Both the position numbers and the translations under genes were made by a program. From the NCBI GenBank assembly GCA_963070105.1, contig OY718803.1:11505347-11569346 (forward strand): a DNA stretch of 64,000 nucleotides. Direction: 5' to 3'. Source of the stretch: Litomosoides sigmodontis (lineage: Eukaryota > Nematoda > Chromadorea > Rhabditida > Onchocercidae). Every line of letters begins with the position of its first letter. Position 1 is the stretch's first letter. The notes beneath the pieces are model-generated. The model was not told the DNA's origin. It saw nothing but the letters and a program-made list of their open reading frames with translations, and searched no databases. Below are positions 12,289 to 33,411 of the stretch, piece by piece.

Positions 12289-15200
12289 ATGGTACGTGTT
12301 ACTTTCAATTTATAATGTTGCAGTTCATCGCTTTTATTTTCACATATACACTACGTGATACATTTCCTTTTTCTGATTCATACAAATATTTAGTTTAATA
12401 CAACGATACCGGGACATTCCAATCATAATAGTAAAGCTTATATTGTGCTAAGTTTCATTTTTTTCAGGTTAAAGGCAAACGAAGTTTGGTCGTGCGTAAA
12501 GTAAAGCAAGCAGTTGTAGAGAATGTCATCGAGTGGAAGTCTATTTTTTTAATCATAATTAAAATTTTGTCTTTCTTGAACAAATTTGAGAAAAATCATT
12601 CGGAATTCGTGCACTCAATTTTTAGTTTAAGTTATTAAAGCGGAAGATGAGCGACTGCATTACGTGAATCTTTTGGTAATGTTAACCTTAGTATAATTTC
12701 ACATAACTGTAGATGGATCTCAATTACGTAATTTTTTTTTGCAGATGATGTTAATCAAGGAAAAGATAAAGCTTTGGATGAGGAATTCGGCGAAGACAGT
12801 GTAGCGGTTCGATTGATCGAAGACTACTTGGAGGGAAAAATAACGTCACTGATTGATTTAAGTCAACTATTGAAAGACGAAGCTGGTCTGATTATTTCAA
12901 AATCTACGCTCGCTAGACGACTGAAGGGCAAGGTATTCTGTCTTAGTTGTTAATATCAAAAAAGAAGCGGTGTTGCACTCTTTCATACCTACTGATATCC
13001 TATTCTGTTTTTTCAGGTTAATGTTAAAGTACGTCGTAAACGAGGTTATCATCAGCGACGAGCTGGAGGAGATGAGTATGGCATTTTTTATTTAACTTTG
13101 ATAATTTTACAAACTCATCGCGAAGTTTTTTTCAGTTTGATTATGTGGATTAAATGTTCGATAACACAGCGATGGAGAATTTGAATCTCAATTAAAACAG
13201 TAAATATCAAGATATATAAAATTACAGACTTGACGATGAAGAGGCATACACATACAGTTATTCTTTATCAAGAAATTTAAATGAAACAATCGTCACGGTT
13301 CCAATTGACGATGAGAATGTTCGACAGTACGCTCTGGTTCGTGTTGCGGGAGATGGGAGAAAGCGTTATTATCGATGTAATCAATGTCTCAAATTTCGTC
13401 GAAGTGATAAAAGTGCACCACAGGCATATCTGATTATGGAAAATGGCCGTATTGTGGGTACGAAGCATCATCGACACCATCCAGACTGTAAGCCGACCAA
13501 GCGAATCGAAGCAACAACAACTAGTTTGGATCGTGCAAATCGGAAAGACATACGTATCGGTCTTAAAACGCCGAAAGCAGCATACGCTGAGGTATTTATT
13601 GTTTTCCTCTAGATCAAATAACTGCTCTTTCTTATTTCTTTAAGGACAACTAGTATCTAGTTGTATTATATAGTTCAGATTTTTAAAAAATTTTGGTGCT
13701 GCAAATTTTTTTTTGGGAGTGTTTTCCTTTTTATATTATAAAAAGGAATTAATCGCTACGTAATAGCGTCATAAGTAATAAATTATATTCATTATATGTC
13801 TAACGAGTAAAAAGGACAATAGTGAAAGACATTCTTAAAAAAGAGTTATTTTTAGGGTTTCTATCGAGCAATCGATCTTGCTTCTACGGAAGGTTCTTCC
13901 AGTAATAAATTGCCGAAAATTTATCCGTCGTGGAGTCGTGTACGGAAGTCATACTTTCGACAGAATCGTTTAGGTAGGATCGATCGAGCAAAAAGTTTGT
14001 CAGCAGATGGCTCACTTCGACGTGGGCAGCGTCATCCGGATGAGGTGAATGGTCCTGTATTATATACATACGACGAAGATGCTGATGGTCAATATGTCGT
14101 ATTTGAGAGTGAGGAAATACCTGAAGGGTATGAGCCCGTACCTGTTGAGGAACTGGAGGCGGCTGCTGAGGGTGTCGAACTTGATAGTAGTTGGACTATT
14201 AATACAAAGGAAGAGAATCTGAAAAGCAGTTTACATGGTTGGAAAGGGGGTATCGAACTGGAACAAAAACGCTTGCATGGAACTATTGAAAATGAACAAG
14301 AAGCTGACGAACTTCATCTCTTACCAACAACTCCTGGTACGGAGCAATCACTAAAGAAAATTCGAACGGAGAACGATGAAACGGAAGAACTTCAAGAATC
14401 CATGGAAACTGTTGGAGAATGTATAACTGAGAATACAATGGTTCGCGAATATGTCCATAACAAACCGTTGCTCGATCTTGTTGATTATACTACAAAGGAA
14501 GAAAGACGGCGAATTTCGCAGAATTTAATTGACGAGATTCGTTCTAGTGCAAATTTCAAACGTGTTAAGCCAGCGAGAGGTTCTACATCTGAATTAGACG
14601 AAGAATGTAATAGTTGGTAAGTCCAGTTAATTCTACCGCGCCTTGTGTTATTAGTTTATATATTTTCTTCTGGTCAACTAATCTTCACTTTTTTGTTGAT
14701 TCTTTTACACCTTCTGTCTTCTTCGTTATCACTCATTCCTTTGCCTCTATTTTTAAACGTTCAAATTCTGCAAAATACGTTATTTACGTAAATACATTAA
14801 ATCAAAATTTGTTTTCCGTTGTAAATGAACGGTTCCGAAGACATTAGAGGACGGTGTTAATTCTCATTAATTTTTAGAGATTTCAGACACCAATAAAGTG
14901 CTGCAGAAGCAAGCATAATACAAGCTTTTTAGAGGCATTTTGCAGTCCCAACACCGCTGCTTGAGTAATCTTACTGCATGCTTGGAAGTAATAACAATGT
15001 TCTAACGAGCTGATTGATGGCAAAAATCAATAATTTCATTAAATTACATATGAATAATGAAGTGGAAGGGATAAAAGATGAGCTGGTATTATGGTGTGAA
15101 TTTTCTATGGAGATTATTCTGTCAACGTTCTGTATGAAGGACCTAGAAACTCGAAAAAGCTTCAAAATTTATTCTAGGTGCTATATGCCGTGCAATGCGG

Positions 15201-15355
15201 ATGGAGAAATCATGGTCTATTCATCGGACAAGATACACTTAATTGAAAATTTGGATGGGGAGACGGAGATTGCCTACGATCCTGATATGGAGATGAGTGA
15301 AATTGTTAAAAGTTTGAAACCATATGGAATCTTATCAACGGACTATATCTTGTGA
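12289..15355 (+). CDS. Orphan protein with FLYWCH-like Cys/His cluster
   Basis: Model: 12289-12291, 12478-12505, 12745-12932, 13017-13075, 13228-13591, 13856-14616, 15178-15355, giving 526 aa with matching phases. The last five exons are well supported. The first two are the only phase-consistent solution I found; a longer exon 2 (to about 12536) is tempting but leads to stops. Near residue 140 is RYYRCNQC, then 26 residues, then HHRHHPDC. This C-x2-C ... H-x-H ... C cluster resembles FLYWCH/transposon-derived zinc fingers. Upstream there is an acidic-to-helical region (EEFGEDSVAVRLIEDYLEGK) and a basic KVRRKRGYHQRR patch. Downstream is a long charged, low-complexity part rich in Glu. The Trp codon near residue 468 is split by the last intron; reading through the GTAAGT donor instead would give an immediate stop. 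A nuclear DNA- or RNA-binding role is only inferred. I cannot name a family member. Confidence 0.75.
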
Positions 15356-16422
15356 AAACTTTGATTTTGTAACAATTTCTTATTTTGACGTATTTGTGAG
15401 ATTGGGATGTGCAAGTCATGTGAGTTTCTTTTTTCTTTGCTTTACGCTAAACCGTGATTCTAAAAATATCTCTTCATACGTTTTATTTAATTATCCTCAT
15501 CGTAACTTGTTATAAATGTATTTCCGTTTCTGGAATATTTGGCTCCACTCAGTGATGTTCGCTGATTTACAAACGTTCTGTAACTCCACTATTTATAGTT
15601 ATGCCGTAACGATTACAGTCATATTGGTAATTTGTGGTATTTGTTTTATAAAGGTGTTGTGGATGATTCTTTATTCCCTACGATTCTTGACTGAAAGAAT
15701 GAGTTTTGTAAATCTTAAAATTTTTTTTGAAATTCATTCAATCCAATTGGCAGCCATTTTTTTTCTCTGCTTGCAGAAGCGATTTTTTTCTACAAAAAAT
15801 TACCGGACAATAAAGCCGCTTTTATCTTAAGTACAACAATAAAAATAACATTCACCATTAAAGAATACACACTTGCTTAGAATTAATGCCGCCCGATGTG
15901 TACTTAGTAATACATAAATAAAGAACGGCACCGTATGGTGTCTTCTAGATTATGGATTCGTTTGAAGGCAAACAGCAAGAAAAAATGATTCATTTCTATA
16001 AATATGAACGTGAACAAGTAAAAAGAAATTCCCCGCAACAAACACGTCGGAGTTGAATGAATAAAAAAGGTAGATTCTAAAATGAATTTGTCACTGAAGA
16101 ATGACTAAGATGGGATTTTTTGTCTATTTTATGATTTGTACAACAGAAAAACAATAATAGGTTTCGTCCGAATTTTGAAAAATTTAGAAATTAAGAGATT
16201 TATAAATGTGTGACTAAAAAGTTTCTGCATAAAAACTGGAGAGGCTATTATGTACAGAAATATAGTTCACATAAAGATGAACTAAGAGTCAAAATCTCTT
16301 ACACCACCTTTACTTGCTTCGGTGATGAAAACTGTCCTGTTAAAAGTACCGAACTTAAAAAAAAAGCCTTCCTATTTAATACCTACACAGCTTCATGCCT
16401 TATCTATATATAAATCATTAAA
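15356..16422. other. 3' region between convergent genes
   Basis: Holds the 3' UTR of the plus-strand zinc-cluster gene, with AATAAA-type signals near 15837 and 15915, and the 3' UTR of the minus-strand RBBP6 gene. Frames here are short and unsupported. Confidence 0.45.
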
Positions 16423-25468
<9,046 letters not shown>

Positions 25469-25472
25469 TCAA

Positions 25473-25474
25473 CT
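25473..25474 (-). other. Likely spliced-leader acceptor of rbpl-1
   Basis: On the minus strand GTGTTTCAG is followed by TTGA and the ATG of the DWNN domain, leaving only a 4-nt leader. This is the pattern expected for SL trans-splicing rather than transcription from an adjacent promoter. Confidence 0.55.
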
Positions 25475-26494
25475 GAAACACAACGAATGAACCTGACAGA
25501 AGGCATAAAAATCAAACTGACACAATTTCACGCATAGTGAAACCATTCCAGCACATTCTCGTGTCACACCCTAATGTTACATTGAGCGGTGAAACCGAAT
25601 TTAAATTCCGAGAAACAGAATCCTAAAACACTCCGAGTAAAACGTAAGTACCACACCACAAGACACCCCTCTCCCCTTTTTCTCCAAACCCACCTGACCC
25701 CTACCGCCACCTCCTACGATGGTTGATTGGTTTATTGATTGCCGAGGTAGGATTTCACAATCCTCACTGTGAAAACTTTCTGGGTCAGGAATGAAAAGGA
25801 TATCCACTTCCTTCGTATTTCGAGCAGTTTGATTGAATTGGGAGTTAAGTGTTCGCTTTGTAAGTGTTAAAGTTCTATCCGTCCTTCTCGACAATTTTTG
25901 GTTTTGTGATAAAGGAGTTTAAAGGATAGTACGTTGATGAGTGTTTAAAAACTCACCAGACATGGGAAGTGATTTGGCCATGAATTAAAAGTAGAATTTG
26001 CCATGATTTGGGAGATGGATTGGATAACGACTGAATTGGAGTGCTTTAGTTAAAAGTAAAGAAGTTGAGTGTGCAGAAACGGATGTATTAAATGTCTAGA
26101 AATATCTAGATGGCAAGCTATGTGTTTATGGTATCTGATATTTCCGATTTGTAGAGCCTATGTGTTATCAATAAGTTTCTTAGGTAGCGCTGCAAAGTAG
26201 AAACTGCTGACTGATTTTGTGAGATCCATTCAGTTAGTCAGCAAGGAAAGGTAGCACTTTGTAGCACGCTGGAGGGTCACAAGTGCATTTACCAATTTAG
26301 GCTGCTACGATATTACGAAATTTGTCTTATTATTAAGGGAGTTTAAGATGCCAAGATGGATATTAGTATTATATTACTCCAACGAATTTTATTGAGTCAC
26401 ACTATAGTTATTCAATGTGAATGCTGCAAATCTCATTGTACGTTACTTTGTCTTCCATCCCTATTTCACGCTTATATCTTGTACATGAGATGTA
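25475..26494. other. Upstream region of rbpl-1, no gene supported
   Basis: About 1 kb between the rbpl-1 start and the 95-codon minus-strand frame. Frames present (for example 25601-25894 -) lack motifs. It probably carries the rbpl-1 promoter or, if the upstream frame is a gene in the same orientation, an intercistronic spacer. Confidence 0.35.
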
Positions 26495-26782
26495 TTACTT
26501 CTGACTCGTAATAAATTCGCGTGTTCTGCATTTATATGCCATATTTAATAATTTAGCAAGTTCAGAAGCAGATTTGTGGAGCAGTTCTGCAACGGCTATA
26601 AGTGACCGATCATTCTTGGAACGTTCTAATAAGTCAAGTTCGTAAACAATTGGTACCTTTTTATAATGCATGCAAAAGGAACAAAAATGTGATTTTCTTA
26701 AGATAGGATCAACTGATGTATTTTCTTTTAGAACTAGATCTTTTTCAGATGTGTCAGAGACAGCTAATTGGCCTTTGTTCAT
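26495..26782 (-). CDS. Possible small gene or exon, unrecognised
   Basis: A 95-codon frame with an ATG at 26782-26780, 2 nt after a T-rich acceptor-like tract ending in AAAAG, and an in-frame stop just upstream. The peptide has a balanced, protein-like composition: SHFCSFCMHYKKVPIVYEL, then a predicted amphipathic helix (SLIAVAELLHKSASELAKLL) and a basic end. The C-x2-C near residue 34 could be half of a metal site. The frame ends at AGTCAGAA|GTAATA, which could equally be a splice donor, so this may be one exon of a longer gene. It shares orientation with rbpl-1, about 1 kb downstream. No family recognised. Confidence 0.35.
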   Translation of the reverse strand: MNKGQLAVSDTSEKDLVLKENTSVDPILRKSHFCSFCMHYKKVPIVYELDLLERSKNDRSLIAVAELLHKSASELAKLLNMAYKCRTREFITSQK

Positions 26783-26929
26783 AACTTTTCAGGAAAAAAA
26801 AGAATACGATGATAACAGATGTACAACTGGCGGTATTTTCGAATTTGGTTGGTGTTTCCATTTTCGCCCTTATTATTCTTTTTCATTACGTTGCAGTAAA
26901 CAATCCAAAACGCAATAAAGAACACTGAA

Positions 26930-27770
26930 TATCCCTGATATTACTGCTACCATTATATTATAAAGTGAATTTTTTAAAAAAAAAACCATATGAATACGAT
27001 ATTCCTTCAATTATGAACATATAACGTCAGTTTTGTTTTATAAATTTATTCCAAGTTTCAAACTAGATCAAGTTTAAGATGGTTGAAACTTGGGCTTGTG
27101 ATTAGGTCAGTTATACAAAGCAGTAAAGTGTAATCAGGTGGTTGCTTTAAGTGAAACTTGCTTAGGTTGTAGATTTATTATCTTTTAAGGCTGTGTAAGT
27201 AAATCATTATTGTCATTGTGTTATTCAACTTCATTATCCGATGTGTGAGTGAATTATATTATTCCATGTTAGATTAAGTCATTAAAAATCTTTAATTCCT
27301 TTTTTATCCCTCCCGTACTTTTAGAAATGGTTCCAGATTATTTTTTCTTTACTTGTGTTTCCTTTATTTAATGATATATTCTGTGTCATTAGTCTCTTCT
27401 AATAAAATATTTTCTACAAGCATACGCTTTGGCATCTGTCGACCTCCGCAGTCTGACTTCGTCTTAAGATTTGTTAATTTAAGCACCTATATCATATTTA
27501 GGTGTTCCTGATTTCTTAAACAAGCTCCTTTCCAACTTTATTTTCTGGACACTAGAGCGGGAAGTCATCTGCAGTGTTGTCTCTATGATGAAGACTAAAA
27601 GTAAAAATTCGGATTTTCATCGCCTGAAAATGTTCACCACCTCTCCTAAGATGTTTTAAATATGATTTATTGTGAGATGAAACTAAACAGATATTATAAC
27701 CTGTTTGAATAATAAGATTAAGTTATTCAAGTCCATCAAATTACATAATACCGAACTTCCATTCAGAGCC

Positions 27771-27837
<67 letters not shown>

Positions 27838-28172
27838 CTGATTTGATTTTTTGTTAATTAGTAAGTTTTTCAAACGAAGAAGGATATAAATTTTTATGGT
27901 GGAATGCTATCGAACAAAGTATTAATGAAAAATCAAATAAAAGTTGAGTTAGACGTGAAGACAAGTAAACAATGAGATCAACTAACAGGTAAATCTTTGG
28001 GAGGGAAGGATGTCCAATTGCTTTCCATCTTTTTCTCTCTGAAATTTTTTAACAGATGGACATTTTGGCCCATATGAAAATCCAGTTGGTGTTCCTTCTC
28101 TCTCTGTCCATCATGCCCCTCAGTCCTATTTTACATGGATAAGTAATTTGTTGTAAGTCCTCATGGGGTCGC
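26930..28172. other. AT-rich intergenic, no gene supported
   Basis: Contains a (TA)n microsatellite at 27774-27834 and the likely 3' UTR of the LDLa gene to its right. No frames with motif or splice support. Confidence 0.4.
27774..27834. repeat. (TA)n microsatellite, about 61 bp
   Basis: Uninterrupted alternating AT directly visible in the sequence, in the intergenic region downstream of the LDLa gene. Confidence 0.95.
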
Positions 28173-29364
28173 TTACAATTCACGATGGCTGTTCTGACCG
28201 GCAGCGTGATCGGCTAGAAGAAGCACAGTGTTGTAAATATGTTTCAACTGCTCTTTTATCTGAAAATATGTTGAATTAAACGCCCAAAGAGAAATTTTTG
28301 CCAAAAAATGAGGAACATAAGTTCACTATATCAAACGTTAGCCTGAGCTTACAGATTTATAAAAAAGACAGTTTGAGGGATTTTCATCTTCTCCACCAGG
28401 ACAATCAGGAATGTCGTCGCAGAGTTGTTCAGATGTTATGCAAACATCGTAATGATGTGAGTTCCGTGTTGGGCATAACATTTGCTGATGGCCATGTCGT
28501 GAGGCACCGCAGCCTGAAATCGGCATAATTTACAGTCAGTATTCAACAGAAGTGGTTTGATAATGAATGAATATTTAGACCCGGCAAATTTTTCAACAAA
28601 CTGCCCTTTCCTTTCGACTAAACTTCATCATTAGCTTTGTCGGCATTAATTACTCAAAATAATGACGGGATTTTATTTTTCTGATTTCGAGCTAACAATC
28701 CGACTGATCCGAATTTCGAAGCATTATTTCAAAATGCAATCGAAACACTTTGTAGAGATCTATTTTATCGTTTGCCGCAAATAAAATATTAATTTAGGGC
28801 AAAGTTGATTTCAAATTTCTAATTACTGTTGTCCTTGATGGTTTTTGTGATAAGATCGCACGATGGTGAGGTGATGCTAGGGTTATATGGTTCGCAAGAT
28901 TCACCTGACTGTACTGGTTGATAAAATGTTATTTAGGAGTAAACCTATCAGCTGCAAGCTTCCGTGATATGTCTAGACATTTAATTTGTTATCAAATTGG
29001 TGCGGAATTTACTGATATTGTTATCATTTACTGAGTTGTTAGCGCTTATCGCTGGAGCGTTCTGCTCTTATTTCCTTAGGGAGCAGTTTGAATGGAGCCA
29101 AAAACTTTCACAGAAAGCTGATGCCCGACGAATGGTTGTATTAAGCATACGCATAAGACATCTATGCTACGTCCCCCAACTGCTCATCTTTGCTATGTCT
29201 TCCTTAATCGTCATGGACATGCCGTGATACCGCTGGACCTGATAGAGACGAGATCGGGACTGAGCTGCTGCTAATGCTAATTAGAAACACAGAACCACAC
29301 CCTGGCAAAACCACATCATTCAATTCATTTAAAGTTCTTTGGCAGATTTAAAGCTCCAGAAGTT

Positions 29365-29416
<52 letters not shown>

Positions 29417-30099
29417 TATATATATCCTCCCCTATGCTAACAAAAATCCGATCAAGATTTGAGGATAATGCACTGTGACTACCTTTCCTTCTTTTGCGTT
29501 GCCTGAAGTGTCGCGTCCTATGAATGATTGATGGACGGTCGGCTTGCATGAGCTTTTCATCATCCTCAAAGTCATCCTCAAAATGATCCACATCTGCTTC
29601 ATTCATCCTCCTACAATTACGCCTGCATTTCCACTCTTTCTTCTTAAATGGAAATGAGTTCGCGTGAGGTGAATTGGCTCATTTCAAGAAGTGTGGCTAG
29701 ATTTTAGAATTTACCCGTACTCTACTTTGCTACAGTCCTCGTAGTTTTTCGCCAACAGAACAATCTAACCTAACACACACCATATCCTGTCCATCGTACA
29801 ATTGTACAAATTTTTTTTACCTTTCTTCGTTCTTTTAAAACCTTATGAAGAACTACTACAAGACACTGCTGTTTATACCTAATGTCGGCTTTAACGTTCA
29901 GTATGGCAGCTTCTGAAGACTCGCCTCGTCGTTCATATAATGCATCCCGATAAAGATGGTGCTGAAAACATCAATTTTTACTGAAATTTAAAACGGGAAT
30001 ATTCGAAATTGAAATAAATATTAAGCTCGGAAAGTGTTTCGAACCATCTGCAACCAGAAACAGATGGAAATTTTCTAACTGAACAAATTCCTCGCGGCA
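28173..30099 (-). CDS. hen-1: Secreted single-LDLa protein, HEN-1/Jelly belly-like
   Basis: Five linked exons: 30099-30055, 29961-29879, 29610-29483, 28513-28353, 28259-28173 (504 nt, 167 aa and stop), all phases agreeing. The product begins CREEFVQLENFHLFLHHLYR, followed by a charged helix (ILNVKADIRRMNEAD) and an acidic stretch. A dibasic run RQRKRRKG resembles a proprotein-convertase site. Then one LDL-receptor class A module: CPTRNSHHYDVCITSEQLC, followed by DDIPDCPGGEDENPSNC. The final helix is IKEQLKHIYNTVLLLA. One short secreted LDLa module with flanking helices is the architecture of C. elegans HEN-1 and fly Jeb, ligands of the ALK-type receptor SCD-2/ALK. A signal-peptide exon is missing from this core; the best candidate is at 31945-32108, but its phase (2) does not join exon 30099 (needs 0), so at least one exon between is unplaced. 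The orthology is an inference. Confidence 0.75.
29369..29412. repeat. (CA)n microsatellite in LDLa-gene intron
   Basis: About 22 CA units in the intron between exons 29610-29483 and 28513-28353 of the HEN-1-like gene. Confidence 0.95.
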
Positions 30100-31944
30100 C
30101 TGCAATAGGACAAAAATATGTTATGTAATAAAGACCTGTCAGAAGACAAGAGATCGGAAAAAAAGAGAGAAAATAAAACAGCGTTAAGGACATACGTAAT
30201 TCTGATCAATTTGATTAATCAATCCCTAGCGCTTTCAATAGGAATTCAATTGAGTTTAATTCAATTAAACAGCAAATTTTATCGGGCAAGAAAATTCTCA
30301 AGCTTAGGAATCTAATTCTTGAAATTTGATTTTTCAGAATTCTGCACTCAATCCTGTTAAAAAAACAACTGGTATTAAATTTCGGAGCATCCAAGGTTTC
30401 CATTTCTCGAATCTTATAATTCAAAAAGATCTGAAAATGCTCTACTCAGCCTAAAAATTAGTATCTGGCATTTTTAATCATTTTACTGGCTTGGTTTATT
30501 TTATACGAAAAGCATGACTAACATTGTGAATAATCTACCCATTCGGAAATTACAAAAATAGCGCTTGACTTTTCTCGTTCTTATTCTAAGAAAATATGGG
30601 TCACACTGATTAGATGCCATTTTGAGAATTTGAGAAATGTTAGCAAGCACAAAGTTAGTTCGTAATTTCCAATCCTCATATTCTTGACGATTGTTTCGCG
30701 GAAAAGGAAAGAAAAAAACAAAAAGATAACGACGCATTACTTCCAACATCTGTGAATGGGAACATTTCACCGTACAGCGGAAATTTTCCACCAATCGAAT
30801 TTATTACTCACCCGTCGAATACTTTAAAATTTTGTTGGAAGCTGAAGAGCAGAGAACAAAGTGATATTGCAAGTTTTTGAATTAAAATTCAGAAATCTAA
30901 CTTCTTGCTATCTACATCTTAGGAGTTTAATCCTCGATATTACCGGTCCGCTGATGACTTGTGCCAACTTGAAATATTGCTACAGAATAGTATATTTAAA
31001 AGCGGAATTGAAGTAAATCCATGTTAGCTGGAGATGCTGAAATGGTGCAAGAGAAGTGTGAAGAGTGCAGGAGGAGAAGTGATACAGTGACTTCCCTCAA
31101 GCAGCAAAAGATGGACAGTCCTCCTTTAGAATGCATTACTACTTCCTGCTTTCAAATATAATGTACTCCGTTGGTTCTGCTTAGAGTGTCTGTGAGATGT
31201 GCAAAGGTTTATTTGAAGGATCGACAGACAGGGAGCAAGACAGGACAGTGGCCATCAGCCATATTATGTCGCCCACGCTCTCATTACGAAGTTTAGCAAT
31301 ATATCAGGATAGAGGGAAGACAGGAGCCTAGGCCTAGGCCCTCACTCAACAGATTCGCTCCATTGATAATACCGAAGAAAGACTGGAAAGCATTGAAGAG
31401 TAGTGCATCTTCCCATGACACATTTCCATAGTCATTCTTCGCTTTCCGCTCTACTTAGCCTATCGCTTTAGTTCAAAAGAAAAAAACGAGACCTGAGATG
31501 ACGGTAAACGGAGCACTGAACCGGCAATTGAGTTGCCCACAGCATGGCGTAACACTGCTATCGACCTATAAAACGGATTCGCATTTCTTCATCCTTTTTT
31601 GAGTAATTCAATGAAGCAGACGAATGAGTGACAGAGGAAGAAGGAGAAAGCCGAAGAGTGAGGGGTAGAAAAATTAACAAATTTCTACATGTACTTCGTA
31701 TTTCTGTCTACTGGTCAGTCGTTTAATCCAAAAGCAATCCCGTAAAGTGAAGAATAAGCGATAGCCGTAACATGCCATGCATAACTGCTATTATCACTAG
31801 TCACTTCCACTGGTCACTTGTCACTTACGCTTAACTTAACGTGGTCCATCACCTGCATGATGAGTTTCCTTGACTAGGTAAACGAGCGCGCATAACGCCG
31901 ATCGATCTCTATTCGTTTGTCGCTTAACAAATGATATAAAATAC

Positions 31945-32108
31945 CTGCGTAAATTGTCCAAATCGTTGGATGCAATTGATTTTGACTTAGTTAGTGGCGC
32001 AGCGTAAACACCCATAGTTGTCGGATGTGTCCTACGTTTCGGATACGACGTGCCGACTAGCAAGAGGAAAATAGCAGTAACGGCTGTTTGCAGGCATTGA
32101 ACCCGCAT
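31945..32108 (-). CDS. Candidate signal-peptide exon of the LDLa gene
   Basis: ATG at 32108 opens MRVQCLQTAVTAIFLLLVGT, a textbook signal peptide (short basic start, hydrophobic core) followed by a Thr/Pro/Lys-rich segment and SNDLDNLRR. A good donor, CGCAG|GTATTT, follows at 31945. It is on the same strand as, and upstream of, the HEN-1-like exons, which lack a signal peptide. It ends in phase 2, so an additional unseen exon is required to reach the phase-0 acceptor at 30099. It could belong to a different gene. Confidence 0.45.
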
Positions 32109-32743
32109 TGGGTTTAGTCTATCGCTATCATAAACAGTTTTGTTTGTTCCCTTGCTTGCTTCTTAGATTACCTTAATTTGTGCGACGTCACTGATGCGCC
32201 GCCGTCCTTTTCGCTTTTCGGTGAGCAGCTCGTCAGCGCGTTTGCGTTTAACACTTATCGCTATCCTCCAACACTAAGGGTGGAATAGAGAGATTGAACT
32301 AAAGCAGCTTCTCGACTTCAGGAGCAGTTGACGAATGATTTCACATATATGCTAATTTTGTGGTGATAAAGATAAACCGCTGATTAGGGGAAGGAGAGAA
32401 CTGATGGGAAGATATCGTTGACAATTGAAAAACAACACTTGGTTGGTTAAGAAGGGTGGAAGTCTCTGCCAATGATTGAACAAATAAAATCAACGATTCC
32501 TTTCCTCCTTCTCCTTCTCCTTCTTCTTCCTCTTCCTCTTCCTAAACCAAATGGATTAGTAGGCAAATTTTGCGGCGGAAAATGAAACGCTTTAGCCTTA
32601 TTTATGCAAAAATGTAAGAGGTGCGCGTGCTGATGAACTAACTGGTAGCTTGCATTAATGCGGAATTCCCGGAACGGATAATAAATAGATGATGGAGGAA
32701 ATAAATGATCCGTTTAAAGCAGTGCACAACGGAATGGAATCGT

Positions 32744-32821
32744 GGGTGGTAGTAGTAGTAGTAGTAGTAGTAGTGTCGGTGGTGGTGGTGGTGGTGGTGA
32801 TGGTGGTGGCGGTGGTGGTAG
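32744..32821. repeat. (AGT)n/(GGT)n compound repeat
   Basis: AGT units pass into GGT units with a few interruptions. Reads as poly-Ser/poly-Gly on + and poly-His/Tyr on -, which explains the open frames on both strands. Confidence 0.9.
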
Positions 32822-33346
32822 CAGCTTTTTTGCTGGTAGTAGTACTGTAGAAAGTTTAAAATATTTCGCAAATAAACTGCTGCACTGCTATTGTGCTTTT
32901 CCTGAGTGTAACGGTGGTAGGATGAGAATGACTCTGGATGAAAATTTTTTAATTAATTAATGGTATGGATGGCAATGATAACGGTAATGATGATGATAAG
33001 AATGTTAGTAGTAGTGGTAGCGATAGTAGCGGTAGTGGTGGTGGTAGTAGTGGTAGGTGTTGGGAATAATAACAATAACAGCGATGCTAGCGATGAACAC
33101 AGCGAATTCGGCCACTTCAGTAAGTCAACAATTGGTGGAGTCAGTCAGACGGTAGGTAGCATCAGGAAGAAGAATTGAAATGTAGAGGAACTTTTTTCCC
33201 CGTAATCTTTTGCCGTGATCTTATGCGCGCCAGTGGAAATTTTCAATTTTCGCACACAATCACACAAAAATTTCCTTTTTCCCCTCCAACTTTTTCTTGT
33301 TTCTCTTCGAAATGAAGTTTTAGCAGCCGGAAAGCTCTCCTCGTGC

Positions 33347-33411
33347 AGTCGTCGTCGTCGCCGTCGCCGTCGCCGTTGTCGTCGTCGTCGTCGCCGTCAT
33401 GTCGTCGTCGC
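33347..33411. repeat. (CGT)n/(CGC)n repeat
   Basis: GTC/GCC triplet run of about 65 bp in the region upstream of agef-1. It encodes a spurious poly-Arg frame. Confidence 0.85.

Noticed and set aside
12637..12675. Short open stretch EDERLHYVNLL as an extra exon of the zinc-cluster gene
   Set aside because: No phase-compatible donor and acceptor combination avoids a stop codon; joining 12505 to 12745 is consistent without it.
28997..29227. 76-codon hydrophobic plus-strand frame
   Set aside because: Starts at a non-ATG codon, lies in an intron of the minus-strand LDLa gene, and has no acceptor or family match.
30501..30794. Minus frame with protein-like stretch NFVLANISQILKMASNQCD as the missing LDLa-gene exon
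   Set aside because: Its only acceptor (TCAAG) has the wrong phase for both the candidate signal exon and the exon at 30099.
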